Source of the DNA: Rhodococcus zopfii NBRC 100606 = JCM 9919
GTDB taxonomy: Bacteria > Actinomycetota > Actinomycetes > Mycobacteriales > Mycobacteriaceae
NCBI RefSeq assembly: GCF_001895025.1
Contig: NZ_BCXI01000013.1
Location: forward strand, 1 to 64,000
DNA length: 64,000 bases
Direction: 5' to 3'
In this document: piece by piece, positions 44,553-54,081 of the stretch
Layout of the letters: each line of letters starts with the position of its first letter
Position numbering within the stretch: the stretch's first letter is position 1
Translations under genes and position numbers: made by a program
Notes under the pieces: generated by a model
Databases searched by the model: none
What the model was told of the DNA's origin: nothing
The model's input: only the letters and a program-made list of their open reading frames with translations

Positions 44553-45973
44553 GCCTGCCTGTCCTTTCGTGGAGCCCGAAGCTCCGATGTGAGGGCGGGA
44601 TCGAGGGCTGCGGACAGGTCGGTCGTGCCGACCGGGTCCGTCAGGGCGCCCAGTTCCTTCGCCGTGGGCGTGGCGACAGCCTCGACCGCACCCGGGCGCA
44701 GTTCGAACAGTTCGCGCAACGCCTCGGCGTACTGGTCACCGCCGGGGGTGGACGCCAGCTGTTTCACACGCACCGTCGGCGCGTGCAGAAGTTTGTCGAC
44801 GACGCGACGGACCGTCCGCGCGACCTCGCCGCGTTCCCCGTCGTCGAGGTCCGGCAGACGGGATTCGAGGCGCATCAGTTCCGCCTCGACGACCTCGGCG
44901 GCGCGCTGCCGCAACGCGGTGACGGTCGGGGTGACCTCGGCGAGACGCTGCGCGGTCAGATAGTCGGACAGTTCCGCGGCGACGATCGCGCGGGCGGCCT
45001 CGGCGTCGGATGCGGCCGCGCCGGCGGCGGGATCGTTCTGCAGCGCCTCCATGTCGAAGACGAGGACACCGGGCAGACCCGAGACGGACGCGTCGACGTC
45101 GCGGGGCAGACCCAGGTCGCAGATGACGAGAGGGCGGTCCGGTCCGCGGCCGGGCTCGGCGAGCGCGCGGTGCGCGTCCGCGAGGGTCACCACGGTCCCG
45201 ACCGCGCCGGTACAGGTCACCGCGACATCCGCCTGGGCGAGCGCGGACGCGAGATCGCCGAACCCGACGACGTCGGACTCGACGCCGTTGCCGCGGGCGG
45301 TTTCGGCGAGGCGTTCGGCGCGGTCGCGGGTGCGGTTGGTCACGATGATCCGGCCGATTCCGGCGCGAGTCAGGTGCGCGACCGCGAGCCCGCCCATCGC
45401 GCCGGCACCGATGACGGCGGCGGTGCGGCCGACGAGCCCGCCCAGCCGGGCACCGGCCTTGTCCAGCGCCACCGAGACGACCGAGGCGCCGGCCGCGTCG
45501 ATGCCGGTTTCGCTGTGGACGCGCTTGCCGACGCGCAGCGCCTGCTGCGCGAGTTCGTGCAGCGCCCGGCCCGCGGCCTGCTGGGCGTCGGCGCTGGCAT
45601 AGGCGGTGCGGATCTGGCCGAGGATCTGCTGTTCCCCGACGACCATCGAATCCAGGCCGCTGGCGACCGAGAACAGGTGCTCGGCGGCGGCCTCGCTGTA
45701 CCGCACGTACGCGTGCTGGTGCAGGTCGGACAGGGTGAGCCCGGAATGCTCCGCCATCAGGGAACTGACGTCGGCGAGCGCCCCGTGGAAGGCGTCGACG
45801 ACCGCGTAGATCTCCACCCGGTTGCAGGTGGAGACGATCATCGCCTCGGAGATGTGCCCGGACGACATCATCTTGTCGGTCAGCTTCGGCCGGTCGGTGT
45901 CGGTGACCGCGACCTTCTCGAGTACGGAAACCGGGGCACTCCGGTGCGAGATTCCGACGAGGAGAACACTCAC
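44549..45973 (-). CDS. hemA: Glutamyl-tRNA reductase
   Basis: First committed enzyme of C5 heme synthesis, reducing glutamyl-tRNA to glutamate-1-semialdehyde. The 474-residue protein has the catalytic Cys50 in [13 protein letters not shown] and [17 protein letters not shown]. An NADPH domain ([17 protein letters not shown]) and a dimerisation domain follow. Its C terminus is about 40 residues longer than many orthologues. GTG at 45973 overlaps the rex stop by 4 nt. Confidence 0.96.
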   Translation of the reverse strand: MSVLLVGISHRSAPVSVLEKVAVTDTDRPKLTDKMMSSGHISEAMIVSTCNRVEIYAVVDAFHGALADVSSLMAEHSGLTLSDLHQHAYVRYSEAAAEHLFSVASGLDSMVVGEQQILGQIRTAYASADAQQAAGRALHELAQQALRVGKRVHSETGIDAAGASVVSVALDKAGARLGGLVGRTAAVIGAGAMGGLAVAHLTRAGIGRIIVTNRTRDRAERLAETARGNGVESDVVGFGDLASALAQADVAVTCTGAVGTVVTLADAHRALAEPGRGPDRPLVICDLGLPRDVDASVSGLPGVLVFDMEALQNDPAAGAAASDAEAARAIVAAELSDYLTAQRLAEVTPTVTALRQRAAEVVEAELMRLESRLPDLDDGERGEVARTVRRVVDKLLHAPTVRVKQLASTPGGDQYAEALRELFELRPGAVEAVATPTAKELGALTDPVGTTDLSAALDPALTSELRAPRKDRQA

Positions 45974-46839
45974 GGCGCGATCACCGATCCGTTTCTTGTG
46001 ACGGCCGGACCCAGCGGGCCCGACTTCCCGGACGAGGCCCGATGCGGGGCGCTCGTTGCCTTCACCGCGGTGCTGCGAGGACCGCAGGGCTGCCCCATTC
46101 CGGCGGGGCGTCCGTCACCGGAAGCGTGTGCGAGTTCGTCGTTGCGGGCGCTGTTGAACGAGAGCACCTGCATCTCGACGGCGAGATCCACTCGGCGCAC
46201 CTCGACGTGCTCGGGCACGTCCAGTGGCGTCGGGGCGAAGCTGAGGACGCTGCGCACCCCGGAACGGACCAGGACGTCGCACACCTGCTGGGCGGCGTCC
46301 CCGGGGGTGGCGACGACCCCGATGGTCGCACCGAGTTCGCGGGCACCGGACTCGAGCCCGTCGACGTGGCGGATGGTCAGTTCCCCCACCCGGGTACCGA
46401 CGATCGAGGGATCGGAATCGAACAATCCGGCCATGGTGAATCCGCGGCGGTCGAAACCCGGGTACCGGGCGAGCGCACGGCCGAGATTCCCGACCCCGAC
46501 GAGCACCACGCGGTGTCCCTGGTCCAGTCCGAGCGCGTTCTCGATGCGCGCCTGCAGGCGCAGCACGTCGTAGCCGACACCGCGCACACCGTTGGGTCCG
46601 AGAAACGACAGATCCTTGCGGAGCTTCGCCGATCCGACCCCGGACGCGGTCGCGAGTTCCTCGCTCGAAACGATGAGGGTCCCGGCATCGGCGAGCCCGC
46701 CGAGGACCCGCAGATAGGTCGCGAGACGCGTCACAGTAGCCTGGGGGATGTCGCGCACCGGAACTCCGGGAGAGGCACCCCCGCCGGTCCCGGCGGTGCC
46801 GCGGGCGTCGTCGCCCTGCGGTGGGTGCAGCTCTGTCAC
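45970..46839 (-). CDS. rex: Redox-sensing transcriptional repressor Rex
   Basis: Dimeric repressor responding to NADH/NAD+. The 289-residue protein has an N-terminal winged helix ([40 protein letters not shown]) and a Rossmann domain ([19 protein letters not shown]). A C-terminal tail of about 65 residues, rich in Ala/Gly/Ser, exceeds the Streptomyces protein. GTG at 46839 follows GAGGAG. Its stop overlaps hemA by 4 nt, and a Rex box lies upstream, indicating autoregulation and control of hemA-hemC. Confidence 0.95.
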   Translation of the reverse strand: MTELHPPQGDDARGTAGTGGGASPGVPVRDIPQATVTRLATYLRVLGGLADAGTLIVSSEELATASGVGSAKLRKDLSFLGPNGVRGVGYDVLRLQARIENALGLDQGHRVVLVGVGNLGRALARYPGFDRRGFTMAGLFDSDPSIVGTRVGELTIRHVDGLESGARELGATIGVVATPGDAAQQVCDVLVRSGVRSVLSFAPTPLDVPEHVEVRRVDLAVEMQVLSFNSARNDELAHASGDGRPAGMGQPCGPRSTAVKATSAPHRASSGKSGPLGPAVTRNGSVIAP

Positions 46840-46920
46840 GTTCGTGGCTCCTCGTCCGGCCGACGGATACACGTCGGTCCTCACGGTGATCCGGGATTTC
46901 GTTCACACCACGGTAACCGC

Positions 46921-46938
46921 TTGTGAAGCCATGCACAA
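46921..46938. promoter_or_regulatory. Rex operator (ROP box)
   Basis: TTGTGAAGCCATGCACAA matches the Rex palindrome TTGTGAANNNNTTCACAA at 17 of 18 positions. It lies 82 nt upstream of the rex start, inside the 158-nt space between rex and the glutaredoxin-like gene. Confidence 0.85.
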
Positions 46939-46997
46939 AGTTGCTCCGAGGGGTCCGAATGTGCTCGCTACCTGCGCGACGACTGCGCCGGCGGAGG

Positions 46998-47288
46998 TCA
47001 GCGAGCGAGATCGGCCCTCAGGCGCGACTCGTCGACCTCCCAGTAGCTGTGCTCGCGACCGTCGAGCAGAACGACCGGCAACCGGTCGCCGAACTCCGCG
47101 CGCAACTCGGGATCCGTTGCGGCAGCGTCGTCGACGTCGATGCACGTCACGGTCAGCCCGAACTCCTCGCACACCTGCTCGAGCTGTTCCCGCGCGGGTG
47201 CGCACGCGCCGCAGCCGGCGCGGACGAGGAGAGTGACTTCGTGGGCGGGAACGGATGCGCCTGCGGCGCCCGGTCGAGGCTCTGTCAT
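46998..47288 (-). CDS. Glutaredoxin-like protein (DUF836 family)
   Basis: A 96-residue thioredoxin-fold protein with a CGAC active site (LLVRAGCGACAPAREQLEQV) and the ending RLPVVLLDGREHSYWEVDES. It corresponds to Rv0508. It is likely a thiol-disulfide oxidoreductase, with an unknown partner. ATG at 47288 fits family length although the upstream GGGG is too close; ATG/GTG starts at 47306-47309 are possible. It precedes rex on the same strand, with the Rex box between. Confidence 0.82.
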   Translation of the reverse strand: MTEPRPGAAGASVPAHEVTLLVRAGCGACAPAREQLEQVCEEFGLTVTCIDVDDAAATDPELRAEFGDRLPVVLLDGREHSYWEVDESRLRADLAR

Positions 47289-47437
47289 TCCCCTACTGTG
47301 CGCCATCACCCGTCGAGATGAACGTCACACCCGGTTCCCGCGTTCGATCCCGTCCGGAACACGGCCCGGTCCCGGGCTAGGCTGGGCGCGTCGTCCGCTG
47401 CCCGCGGCGACACGGCCGTCGTGACACGGAGGTGCGA

Positions 47438-48442
47438 GTGCCTGGACGTTCATTGCCGTACGGGTGGGGAATCGGCGAGTCGCTGTCCGGGCTCATCCGA
47501 CCGGGACGACCCCGGTTGTTCAGCAAGTTCGGGCCCAGCGAGGCCGAGGTGCGCGCGAACCTGGCCGGTGAGGCCAGCGCCGACGCCGCTCTGGCGTTGC
47601 ACGAGGCACGGACCGAGGCCCTGATCGAGGCCGGTGCCGAAACCGAGGCCGCGGCCCCGGTGCCACGGGATCTGACCGCAGCGGCATTCTTCGACGTCGA
47701 CAACACGATGGTGCAGGGCGCCTCGATCATCCACTTCGCCCGGGGGCTGGTGGCGCGGGACTATTTCCGCAAGACGGATCTGCTCGAGTTCGCGTGGCAG
47801 CAGGTGAAGTTCCGGGTCACCGGCAAGGAGAACTCGAACGACGTCGCAAGTGGTCGAGAGAAGGCGCTGTCGTTCGTGCAGGGGCGATCGACGGAGGAAC
47901 TGCGCCGGCTCGGCGAGGAGATCTACGACGAGATCATCGCCGACAAGATCTGGCCCGGCACACGAGCGCTCGCGCAGATGCACCTCGACGCGGGGCAGCA
48001 GGTGTGGCTGGTCACCGCGACCCCGGTCGAACTGGCCGATGTCATCGCGAAGCGGCTCGGCCTGAGCGGGGCACTGGGGACGGTCGCCGAATCGCAGGAC
48101 GGCATCTTCACCGGCCGTCTCGTCGGCGACATCCTGCACGGCCTCGGCAAAGCACACGCGGTGCGGGCCCTGGCGATCCGGGAGGGGCTCAATCTCAAAC
48201 GGTGCACCGCCTATTCCGACAGTCACAACGACGCGCCGATGCTGTCGCTGGTGGGTACGGCCGTCGCGATCAACCCCGACGCCGACCTGCGTGAACTCGC
48301 CAAGACCCGAGGCTGGGAGATCCGGGATTTCCGGACCGCCCGCAAGGCCGCGCGGATCGGGGTGCCGACCGCGCTGGGAATCGGTGCGGCAGGCGGGGCG
48401 CTGGCGGTCCTGCTCGGACGCCGGCGGGACCGCGCCGCATAG
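47438..48442 (+). CDS. serB1: HAD-IB family hydrolase (SerB1-like)
   Basis: A 334-residue HAD phosphatase. The nucleophile motif is [12 protein letters not shown] (DxDxT near residue 85), a helical cap follows, and the later motifs include [12 protein letters not shown] and [20 protein letters not shown]. The C terminus ([20 protein letters not shown]) could anchor to the membrane. It resembles Rv0505c, annotated as a phosphoserine phosphatase; the true substrate may be a lipid phosphate. GTG at 47438 has GGAGG 5 nt upstream. Confidence 0.85.
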   Translation: MPGRSLPYGWGIGESLSGLIRPGRPRLFSKFGPSEAEVRANLAGEASADAALALHEARTEALIEAGAETEAAAPVPRDLTAAAFFDVDNTMVQGASIIHFARGLVARDYFRKTDLLEFAWQQVKFRVTGKENSNDVASGREKALSFVQGRSTEELRRLGEEIYDEIIADKIWPGTRALAQMHLDAGQQVWLVTATPVELADVIAKRLGLSGALGTVAESQDGIFTGRLVGDILHGLGKAHAVRALAIREGLNLKRCTAYSDSHNDAPMLSLVGTAVAINPDADLRELAKTRGWEIRDFRTARKAARIGVPTALGIGAAGGALAVLLGRRRDRAA

Positions 48443-48498
48443 TCCCACGGCCGCATAGTCCTTCGACAGCGGTTGCACCGCGTGTGACGGCAGCGGGT

Positions 48499-49512
48499 TC
48501 AGCCAAGGAAGACGTTGCGGCGCCGGGTGAGCAGCTTGTACAGCGTCTGCTGGATGGTTTCCCGCACGTGGTCGGTCACCTCGAACAGAACCATCGGGTC
48601 GTCCGCGGCCGCGTCGTCGTACACGTCGGTGGGGATCGGGGTACCGAACTCGATGTACCACTTGGACGGCAACGGAACGAGCCCGAGCGGGCCCAGGAGG
48701 GGAAACAGGGGCGTCACCGGAAAGTAGGGCAGACCGAGCACGCGCGCGAGCGAGGTGAGGTCGGCGATGTTCGGGTAGATCTCCTCCGACCCTACGATCG
48801 AGCAGGGCACGATCGGAGCATGCGTCTTCAGCGCCGCGGACACGAACCCGCCGCGACCGAATCGCTGCAGCTTGTACCGCTCACGGAACGGTTTGCCCAG
48901 GCCCTTGTAGCCCTCGGGGAACACCGCGACCACCTGGTCCTCGCGTAGCAGCCGCTCGGCGTCGGGATGGCAGGCGAGGGTGTGACCCGCCTTGCGGGCG
49001 ACGGTCCCCACGACGGGCATGTCGAATGCGAGGTCGGCGGCGAGCATCCGAAGCGGCCGGTGCGCCTGATCCCACACCGCGACCGACGTCATGAGCGCGT
49101 CGATCGGGAGCGTGCCGGCGTGATTGGCGACGACGAGCGCGCTGCCGTCGGCGGGGATGTTCTCGATACCGCGGACCTCGACGCGGAACCACTTGTCGAA
49201 CAGCGGACGCAGCATCGGCATCACGACGTTCTCGGCGAAGTGCGGGTCGAATCCGAAGTCGTCGACGTCGTAGTCGCCGGTCATACGGCGACGCACGAAC
49301 TCCGCGGTCCCGGTGACCTGGTCGATCAGGGTCCGGCGGAGGTCGTCGAGGAAACCGTCCGCTGCGGTGTGCTGTGCCGGCAGGTCGAAGGCGTCGAGAT
49401 CGAGGCCGCCGAGGTCGCGGCCGGCGGGGTGTCCGCTGCCGGGTCTCGCGCCGCCGCGGCGCTGCGCATTCGCACCGCCGTGCAAGGGAATGACTTTTGC
49501 AACCTGTGTCAT
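48499..49512 (-). CDS. PlsC-family lysophospholipid acyltransferase
   Basis: A 337-residue acyltransferase with about 100 extra N-terminal residues. Core motifs are VVANHAGTLPIDALM (a spaced variant of HX4D), MLAADLAFDMPVVGTVARKA, VVAVFPEGYKGLGKPFRERY and PIVPCSIVGSEEIYPNIADL. This is the Rv0502 subfamily, thought to act in membrane lipid synthesis. ATG at 49512 overlaps the stop of the epimerase-like gene by 4 nt. Confidence 0.87.
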   Translation of the reverse strand: MTQVAKVIPLHGGANAQRRGGARPGSGHPAGRDLGGLDLDAFDLPAQHTAADGFLDDLRRTLIDQVTGTAEFVRRRMTGDYDVDDFGFDPHFAENVVMPMLRPLFDKWFRVEVRGIENIPADGSALVVANHAGTLPIDALMTSVAVWDQAHRPLRMLAADLAFDMPVVGTVARKAGHTLACHPDAERLLREDQVVAVFPEGYKGLGKPFRERYKLQRFGRGGFVSAALKTHAPIVPCSIVGSEEIYPNIADLTSLARVLGLPYFPVTPLFPLLGPLGLVPLPSKWYIEFGTPIPTDVYDDAAADDPMVLFEVTDHVRETIQQTLYKLLTRRRNVFLG

Positions 49513-50576
49513 CGCGCCTCCGTTCTCTCTCCCAGTGCGGAGAGAACCATCGATTCGGCTCGATCCACCCATTCGGTCTTCACGATGCGGCTCAGCCGGA
49601 TACTGCGGGCGAAGTCGTCGAGTGCGTCCTTCGTGGTCCAGCGCGGTTCGAACCCGAGTTCGGCACGCATCCTCGTGGTGTCGAGTCCGCAGCCGAAGTG
49701 GAAGTAGTCGAGCTCTTCCTTGGTGAACGACTTCATGACCGATCCCATGAGCGCATGTCCGGCGGTGCGGAACAGCCCGTACGGCATGGGCACGGCCAGA
49801 CCGCCCGCACGCCGGACGGCCTGCGACATCATCACGATGCCGTCGCCGGCGACGTTGACGGCCCCGGGAGGGCCCGCCATGGTGGCCCGCTCGAGAGCGG
49901 ACAGCGCGTCTTCTTCGTGCAGCAACTGCAGCCGGGCGTCGCGCCCGAGCACCGTCGGCACCAGCGGTGAAGTCAGGTATGCGGACACCGAACCCGGCAG
50001 CCGGTTCCCGACGGTGGGGGCGAGCCGCAGGATGGTGGTGGAGATGTCGCTTCGCCGCCGGGCCAGACCCCGCAGATAGCCTTCGATCTCGATCATGTCG
50101 CGAGCGAAGGCACCGGTCGGGCGGCGGCGGGCGCTCATCTCCTCGGTGAACTTCGCCGGGTCCTTGGCGCTGGATCCGTACACCGCCGACGACGAGCGCA
50201 GCACCACACGCCGGACGGACGGCGCCTTCTGGCACACCGCGAACAACTGCATGGCGCCGAGGACGTTCATGTCCTTCATGGCGGTGCGGCTACCGGACTT
50301 GGGCGCCTTCGTCACCGTCGAGGCATGGACGACCGTGTCGACGTCCATGTTTCGGATGACTTTGCCGATCAGGGGGTTCCGGATGTCCGCGAGGACGAAC
50401 TCGGCGCGGCCCATACGCCGGAGCATGTCCTTCGTGGGTGACTGGGTATCGACCGCGATGACACGGTCGATCGCCGGATTCTGAGCGAGCCGCGTGACGA
50501 GGTATCCGCCGAGGAATCGGCTCGCACCCGTCACCAGAGCGACCTTCGGCGGCTCGACGTCGGCACTCGAGGTCAC
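49509..50576 (-). CDS. galE2: NAD-dependent epimerase/dehydratase family protein
   Basis: A 355-residue extended SDR. The NAD motif is VALVTGASRFLGGYLVTRLA near the N terminus. The catalytic region has VVLRSSSAVYGSSAKDPAKF, but the expected YxxxK Tyr-Lys pair is not obvious (FARDMIEIEGYL), so activity may be atypical. Named galE2 only by orthology to Rv0501. GTG at 50576 has GGGGG 7 nt upstream; a TTG six nt earlier is rejected. It is coupled to the downstream PlsC gene. Confidence 0.8.
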   Translation of the reverse strand: MTSSADVEPPKVALVTGASRFLGGYLVTRLAQNPAIDRVIAVDTQSPTKDMLRRMGRAEFVLADIRNPLIGKVIRNMDVDTVVHASTVTKAPKSGSRTAMKDMNVLGAMQLFAVCQKAPSVRRVVLRSSSAVYGSSAKDPAKFTEEMSARRRPTGAFARDMIEIEGYLRGLARRRSDISTTILRLAPTVGNRLPGSVSAYLTSPLVPTVLGRDARLQLLHEEDALSALERATMAGPPGAVNVAGDGIVMMSQAVRRAGGLAVPMPYGLFRTAGHALMGSVMKSFTKEELDYFHFGCGLDTTRMRAELGFEPRWTTKDALDDFARSIRLSRIVKTEWVDRAESMVLSALGERTEAR

Positions 50577-50815
50577 GCACAAACCCCCTGTCGTTTTCGG
50601 GATTACCGGTCTTCGGGACTACCGGCTTTCCGGAACTCGGCGAACCGCCGATCGTCGGTTCGGTTACCCGTGTCATGTCGACCGAGCCCGCGCCACGGAA
50701 CGATCCTCGTACGGTATGGGTCCCAACAATACGGTGAGTTGCGCCACCCCGCATTACGCAGAGGCAATCCCTGATCCCGAACGGCGCACAACGGTCGAAC
50801 CCCCCCGAGCCGGAA

Positions 50816-50858
50816 ATGCCGTATGCCCGCCACCGAAACGGTGACGGGCATACGGCAT
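50816..50858 (-). terminator. Strong terminator downstream of the bS22 gene
   Basis: Perfect 14-bp arms ATGCCGTATGCCCG (50816-50829) and CGGGCATACGGCAT (50845-50858) enclose an inner CACCG/CGGTG pairing. The hairpin lies 8 nt past the bS22 stop. Confidence 0.88.
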
Positions 50859-50865
50859 GTCGAAA

Positions 50866-50967
50866 TTACTTGCCGAGTTTACGACGCTGAACGCGCGTAC
50901 GGCGGAGCAGCTTGCGGTGCTTCTTCTTCGACATGCGCTTGCGGCGCTTCTTGATCACAGAACCCAT
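50866..50967 (-). CDS. Small ribosomal protein bS22
   Basis: A 33-residue, extremely basic protein ([20 protein letters not shown], ending RRKLGK) with 19 Arg/Lys residues. It is identical in style to mycobacterial Rv0500B, seen in 30S structures as bS22 near the decoding centre. It is too short for routine gene calling. It is flanked downstream by a strong terminator and lies near the excisionase-like HTH gene, as in M. tuberculosis. Confidence 0.93.
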
Positions 50968-51164
50968 GGCGGGTATCCCTCGTTCTCTCTAGCGGTCCTG
51001 CGCACGCCGGTGACGTACGCCTGTATGTCGACGCTGGGCCTCGTGGTGACGAGCTCAGCGCCTTACGACACCGGCTGGCCGGTACGACGAGTTGCAATCG
51101 TACCGGGGCGGAACCGCCGAGCGAAAACGAGGTCCGTCCTGCTCGCCGATACGCCCGACGGCAG

Positions 51165-51404
51165 TCACCCGACGTCGAAGTACGAAGTTTCCAAATAGTC
51201 GTGAACGGCCTTCGCGTGGACGCGGAACGACCGTCCCACGCGCACGGCAGGTAGCTCACCACTGTGGACCAACCTGTACACGGTCATCTTCGACACCCGC
51301 ATCAACGCCGCAACCTCGGCCACGGTGAGAAACTGGGTGCCGGCGAGAACCGACTGTCCGTCCTGGGGCGGTTGCCCTTTCGACGGTGTGTTTCCAGAAA
51401 CCAT
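51165..51404 (-). CDS. Excisionase-family helix-turn-helix protein
   Basis: A 79-residue protein with a MerR-like winged helix (FLTVAEVAALMRVSKMTVYR, LVHSGELPAVRVGRSFRVHA). This is the SinR/Xis-type DNA-binding fold shared with Rv0500A. No integrase is near, so despite the family name it is likely a housekeeping regulator or nucleoid protein. It is 197 nt upstream of bS22 on the same strand and downstream of proC. Confidence 0.87.
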   Translation of the reverse strand: MVSGNTPSKGQPPQDGQSVLAGTQFLTVAEVAALMRVSKMTVYRLVHSGELPAVRVGRSFRVHAKAVHDYLETSYFDVG

Positions 51405-51571
51405 TGGACACCTCCGGCACGTCCCGCGCCGCCGGCTTCCCCTCCGGCGGAACAGACACGCACGTGCTTATCCGAGCTTAGCGTGACGATTGGTTCCTGT
51501 GCGACGGTGCGGACAACGAATTTGGTGCGCCGTCCGTTCCGTCCGTGTTCTACTCGCCGGTTGCGCCGGTT

Positions 51572-52390
51572 CTACTCGCCGGTGGAACCGAGTTCGGCGG
51601 AACGGTTGCGGGCGGCGGTCAACGCCTCGTAGAAGGCGTGGCGAATCCCGACGCGCTCGAGTTCGCGGACGGCCGCCGCTGTGGTGCCGCCGGGCGAGGT
51701 GACCGCCGCGCGCAGGTCCGCCGCGTTCTCCCCGGAACGGTCGAGCATCGCCGCCGAACCGGTCATCGTCTGCACGACCAATTCGGTCGCCACCGCACGG
51801 CTCAGGCCGAGCGAGACACCGGCGTCGATCATCGCCTCCGCAATCAGGAAGAAATAGGCCGGGCCGGAACCGGACACCGCGGTGACCGCGTCGATCTGGG
51901 ATTCCGGGACGACCGTGACGGTTCCGACGGACGACAGGATTTCGCGAACCAACTCGAGATGGCCGGCCTTCGCGTGCCGGCCCGCGGCGATGACGCTGGC
52001 GCCCTCACCCACGAGCATCGGCGTGTTCGGCATGACCCGCACCACCGGGAAACCGGCGGACAGCTTGTTCTCGTACCGCGTGGTGGGGATACCCGCGGCC
52101 AGCGACACCAGCAGCTGTTCGCGATCACCGTCGAGGTCCGCATTCGCCAGGTCGGTGAGGACGGCATCCACGTCACCGGGTTTGACCGCGACGACCAGGA
52201 CGTCGGCGCCTTCGGCGGCGTCGGCGACTGCGCCGGTCACACGGATCGAGTACTCCTGCGCCAGCGCCTCGGCTCGGGCCTCGGACTTCTCGGAGACGAC
52301 GAGGTCCTTCGTCGCGAATCCACCCTGCAGCAGGCCCGACACGAGGGCCTCGCCGATCCGGCCGCCACCGATCACCGCAATTCTCGTCAT
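51572..52390 (-). CDS. proC: Pyrroline-5-carboxylate reductase
   Basis: Last step of proline synthesis, NAD(P)H-dependent. The 272-residue protein has the Rossmann motif RIAVIGGGRIGEALVSGLL, VVRVMPNTPMLVGEGASVIA, and the signature DAVTAVSGSGPAYFFLIAEA, with TSPGGTTAAAVRELE near the C terminus. ATG at 52390 is the natural start; the frame stays open upstream without homology. It lies 65 nt downstream of the thioesterase gene. Confidence 0.95.
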   Translation of the reverse strand: MTRIAVIGGGRIGEALVSGLLQGGFATKDLVVSEKSEARAEALAQEYSIRVTGAVADAAEGADVLVVAVKPGDVDAVLTDLANADLDGDREQLLVSLAAGIPTTRYENKLSAGFPVVRVMPNTPMLVGEGASVIAAGRHAKAGHLELVREILSSVGTVTVVPESQIDAVTAVSGSGPAYFFLIAEAMIDAGVSLGLSRAVATELVVQTMTGSAAMLDRSGENAADLRAAVTSPGGTTAAAVRELERVGIRHAFYEALTAARNRSAELGSTGE

Positions 52391-52455
52391 GGCCGTAAGC
52401 CTGCCACGCCGGCGGAACAGCGCGTAGCCCGCCCTGCCGGGCAGATGCCTGAGGC

Positions 52456-53337
52456 CTACCGGGGCATCATCGCGAGCTGGCGGCTCTGCACCACGACGGC
52501 GCCGGTGGAGTCGACGACGGTGTGATCCTCCTCGAACCACGTGGTGCCGAGCACGGTGCTGCTCGCCATGACACGCATCCAGCCCGGCTGAGGAACGCGA
52601 CGCAGGTAGGCGGTCAGCTGCACCGTCGGAGCCCAGCCGAACCGGCCGAGGTTCATCGCGACCGGCGCCGAAATGTCCCCGGCCATGAGTGCGAACAGCG
52701 CGGCGGTGTCCCGGTCGGCTTCGTCCCCGGGGCGCGGGCGGGCCCACATCCGCACGACGGGGTCGCCCTGCTTCCCGGCGAGAAAGTGCGCGCTCGTCTC
52801 GTCGATGGACAGGTCCGCGCCGCCGGACACGTGGACGATCTGCCCCATCGGATGCTCCGGCGTCACGAGGGTCGATCCCGGCGTCGGCTCGGCCGGCAGC
52901 TCCGCGACGGGCTGCGCCGCGGCGAACACATCGCCGCCGTCGTCGGGGCGGCCGAGTGTGACCGACGCCCGCACGGCCACACGGTCTCCCTGCACGAGCT
53001 CGACGTCGACCACGGAGATCTGTTTGCCCCGCTTGCGGATGACGGTGATCAGGTCGACGTCGCCGGGGTCGGGTGCCGCGACGAACGAGGCACTGACCGC
53101 GAGCGGCTGCATGTCGGCACCGGCGCTGCCGGCCGTGTCGGTGATACCGGCTGTCTCCGCGACCTCGGCGGCGAGGAGAGCGCGGCGCGCGGCGGCGGCG
53201 CACACGGCGAGCATGCAGCCGCCGTGGACCTTGGGACCGATCGTCCAGGTGGCGTGGATGTGGGCGCGCCACCGACCGTCGCCGACGGAATCGAGGGTGG
53301 TCAGGTCCCGGAACGGGTGGGGGCCGAGGTCGGTCAC
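52456..53337 (-). CDS. Double-hotdog acyl-CoA thioesterase family protein
   Basis: A 293-residue TesB-like protein with two hotdog halves. The first has WTIGPKVHGGCMLAVCAAAA and LAVSASFVAAPDPGDVDLIT; the second has APVAMNLGRFGWAPTVQLTA and STVLGTTWFEEDHTVVDSTG. It probably hydrolyses acyl-CoA. GTG at 53337 overlaps the stop of the MerR gene by 4 nt, so the regulator likely controls it. Substrate unknown. Confidence 0.83.
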   Translation of the reverse strand: MTDLGPHPFRDLTTLDSVGDGRWRAHIHATWTIGPKVHGGCMLAVCAAAARRALLAAEVAETAGITDTAGSAGADMQPLAVSASFVAAPDPGDVDLITVIRKRGKQISVVDVELVQGDRVAVRASVTLGRPDDGGDVFAAAQPVAELPAEPTPGSTLVTPEHPMGQIVHVSGGADLSIDETSAHFLAGKQGDPVVRMWARPRPGDEADRDTAALFALMAGDISAPVAMNLGRFGWAPTVQLTAYLRRVPQPGWMRVMASSTVLGTTWFEEDHTVVDSTGAVVVQSRQLAMMPR

Positions 53338-53987
53338 TGCTGCTCCTGCTGGTTGTGCGAGTCGTCGAGGAAAATGCGGGCGGCGAGGTCCTGGTGCGCG
53401 AGCCGGCGCATCGCTGTGAGGACCGGCTCGTAGAGGGCGGTGCCGAGCACCGCGGCTTCGACGGTGTCCTGCCGGGGATGGCTGGGCAGCAGCGCGAGGT
53501 CGATCTCGGCGATGCCGCGGATGTGCCTGCCGTAGACGTCGATGCGTTCGTCGGTCATCGACAACCCGGCCGCTTCGAGTGCTTCGAGCGCACGCTCGAG
53601 CTGGACGACAGCCGCGAAACGCGGGTCGTACATCTGGCCGAGCCGCTCGAGGACACGCCGCGCGCGCGGGTGGTCGCGGGCACCGGCCGCGTCGTCGGGT
53701 TCGCTGTCCGGCGCGTAGGGCGGGAGCGCCTCGATTGCGCGGCCGAGGACGGCGAAGAGCGGGTCGTCGCGGTTGTCGATCAGGTCGACGACGATCTTGA
53801 CCTGGCTCAGCGGCAGCCCCCGGGCGACGAGGGCGCGGACGAGGGCGAGGCGCCGGACGTGTTGTTCGTCGTACCGGGCTTGCGTGGCACTGGTGATCTC
53901 GCCCGGCATGAGCAGGCCCTCGCGCAGGTAGTACTTGACGGTCGCGAGCGGCACTCCGGTGCGGGCGACGAGCTCCGAGATCCGCAT
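53334..53987 (-). CDS. MerR-family transcriptional regulator
   Basis: A 217-residue regulator. The N-terminal MerR helix-turn-helix is RISELVARTGVPLATVKYYL with wing REGLLMPGEITSATQARYDE. A long helical C-terminal domain has no metal-binding Cys pair, so it probably senses an organic ligand. ATG at 53987 has GGAGG 5 nt upstream. It is divergent from a membrane protein gene across a palindromic operator and coupled to the thioesterase. Confidence 0.9.
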   Translation of the reverse strand: MRISELVARTGVPLATVKYYLREGLLMPGEITSATQARYDEQHVRRLALVRALVARGLPLSQVKIVVDLIDNRDDPLFAVLGRAIEALPPYAPDSEPDDAAGARDHPRARRVLERLGQMYDPRFAAVVQLERALEALEAAGLSMTDERIDVYGRHIRGIAEIDLALLPSHPRQDTVEAAVLGTALYEPVLTAMRRLAHQDLAARIFLDDSHNQQEQQ

Positions 53988-54003
53988 GTTCACCTCCGAT
54001 CCT

Positions 54004-54039
54004 TGACATCGGATACTACAACTATCCATTATTGGATAG
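54004..54039. promoter_or_regulatory. MerR-type operator-promoter between divergent genes
   Basis: CTATCCA-TTAT-TGGATAG (54022-54039) is a perfect 7-4-7 palindrome 34 nt upstream of the MerR start. It overlaps a plus-strand TTGACA (54004-54009) and ATTATT (54028-54033) pair spaced 18 nt apart, the usual MerR arrangement. Confidence 0.7.
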
Positions 54040-54081
54040 CTGCACTACCCAATGAGTGTCCGGCTCGGCAGAGGAAATCTC

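Noticed and set aside
41853-44963. Very long plus-strand open frame opposite hemD, hemC and hemA
   Set aside because: It is the antisense of three clear heme genes in high-GC DNA, where stop codons are rare on the opposite strand; its sequence is Arg/Gly/Asp-rich with no domain.
51165-51404. Excisionase-like gene as part of an integrated element
   Set aside because: No integrase or attachment-site repeats; the gene has a conserved chromosomal place next to bS22 and proC.
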